Positions 60,703-61,029 of a stretch of 61,029 nt of DNA are shown in pieces. The stretch is from an uncultured Halieaceae bacterium (GTDB lineage Bacteria > Pseudomonadota > Gammaproteobacteria > Pseudomonadales > Halieaceae). The notes under the pieces are model-generated. The model was given only the letters and a program-made list of their open reading frames with translations. It ran no database searches and was not told the origin of the DNA. How positions within the stretch are numbered: the stretch's first letter is position 1; each line of letters opens with the position of its first letter. The translations under genes were made by a program, and so were the position numbers. The stretch spans positions 1-61,029 of the forward strand of contig CAJXCR010000003.1 of NCBI GenBank assembly GCA_913051825.1, read 5' to 3'.

Positions 60703-61029
60703 TTAATTTACTGGAGAGTTGAGGTTATTGTTTCCTCTAACAAACACGCTTCCCGCGATGACCATGGTTGCCAGTTCATAGATCAGTGCGCCGATCGTGT
60801 AGCTTGTCCAGTCTTCACCACCGATAAACTGAGAGATTAGTCTTGTTAATCCAACACAACCAATTACGATGAAAAGAGCCAAAATTCCTGCCCGGTAGTA
60901 ATTTGACTTGATGATGGCAATTAAGCAGAAGGCACCGAACCCTATCTGAAGACCTCCATACATCGCCCCGATTTCCGCAAAAGCACTAGATCCTTCCATA
61001 ATAAGACCAGCGTTAGAAGTCGCGATTAG
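60703..61029 (-). CDS. DUF4345-like membrane protein (5' end cut off by window)
   Basis: A small membrane protein with three or four hydrophobic segments, open to the window edge. At least 108 residues are visible, and the real start may lie beyond 61029 or at the internal ATG 60999. Segments such as IGAMYGGLQIGFGAFCLIA and VIGCVGLTRLISQFIGG resemble the DUF4345 family. Function is unknown. It is on the same strand as and 45 nt upstream of the aldehyde dehydrogenase gene. Confidence 0.65.
   Translation of the reverse strand, partial: LIATSNAGLIMEGSSAFAEIGAMYGGLQIGFGAFCLIAIIKSNYYRAGILALFIVIGCVGLTRLISQFIGGEDWTSYTIGALIYELATMVIAGSVFVRGNNNLNSPVN

Noticed and set aside
1-61029. CRISPR arrays, insertion sequences, prophage or integrase genes
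   Set aside because: No repeated spacer units, no paired terminal repeats flanking a transposase, and no phage-type proteins seen in any frame.

Overview
The window reads as the chromosome of a marine-type gammaproteobacterium. The evidence is the housekeeping order eno-ftsB-ispD-ispF-pcm-nlpD, the fdxA-mutS and recA-recX pairs, a complete 13-gene-type complex I operon with fused nuoCD, and a Pseudomonas-like GluRS, together with a TonB-dependent receptor and sulfotransferases. Base composition looks moderate and even, coding density is very high, and translational overlaps (ATGA/GTGA/TAATG) are common. I saw no transposase, integrase, CRISPR array, rRNA or tRNA, and no transcriptional regulator gene anywhere in the window.

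Region 1 (1-9.5 kb) is conserved backbone. On the + strand are a 5'-truncated enolase, ftsB, ispD, ispF, pcm, a DUF368 (PopT-like) undecaprenyl-phosphate transporter, an NlpD-like lipoprotein and a secreted DUF1080 protein. On the - strand are fdxA, mutS and a small HD-domain (PhnZ/MIOX-like) oxygenase. In Pseudomonas the order is recX-recA-cinA-mutS-fdxA-rpoS-nlpD-pcm-surE-truD-ispF. Here rpoS, surE, truD and cinA are absent from those positions.

Region 2 (9.6-31.6 kb) is an energy block. A nuoABCDEFGHIJKLMN operon runs leftward. Divergent from it is a C1-oxidation operon: glutathione-dependent formaldehyde dehydrogenase followed by a soluble NAD-dependent molybdenum formate dehydrogenase in the order fdsG-fdsB-fdsA-fdhD-fdsD. 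Formaldehyde would be oxidised to formate and then CO2, and the NADH would feed the complex I encoded next door. This block lies between mutS and recA.

Region 3 (31.7-37.3 kb) holds recA with a clear LexA box, a recA-recX intergenic hairpin, recX, an APC-family amino-acid permease, an MFS transporter and a DUF3014 protein.

Region 4 (37.3-50.9 kb) is an accessory oxidative catabolic region. It has a cytochrome P450, an AttH/CrtC-like lipocalin-fold protein, a ThuA protein, a DUF1295 reductase-like membrane protein, YjbQ, a methyltransferase, a carotene-hydroxylase-like desaturase, a Baeyer-Villiger monooxygenase with a long N-terminal extension, two tandem class III aminotransferases, a Rieske oxygenase and an unrecognised membrane protein translationally coupled to it. 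Three C-H/C-C oxygenation chemistries plus transamination suggest breakdown or tailoring of a hydrophobic or amine-containing compound. The substrate cannot be read from the sequence.

Region 5 (50.9-61 kb) starts with a TonB-dependent receptor that carries a dockerin/EF-hand-like calcium loop. It is followed by a TPR-sulfotransferase, a second sulfotransferase and a convergent aspartyl/asparaginyl beta-hydroxylase-family protein. This looks like an uptake-plus-modification module and is my best candidate for an undescribed system. gltX, an aldehyde dehydrogenase and a partial DUF4345-like membrane protein close the window.
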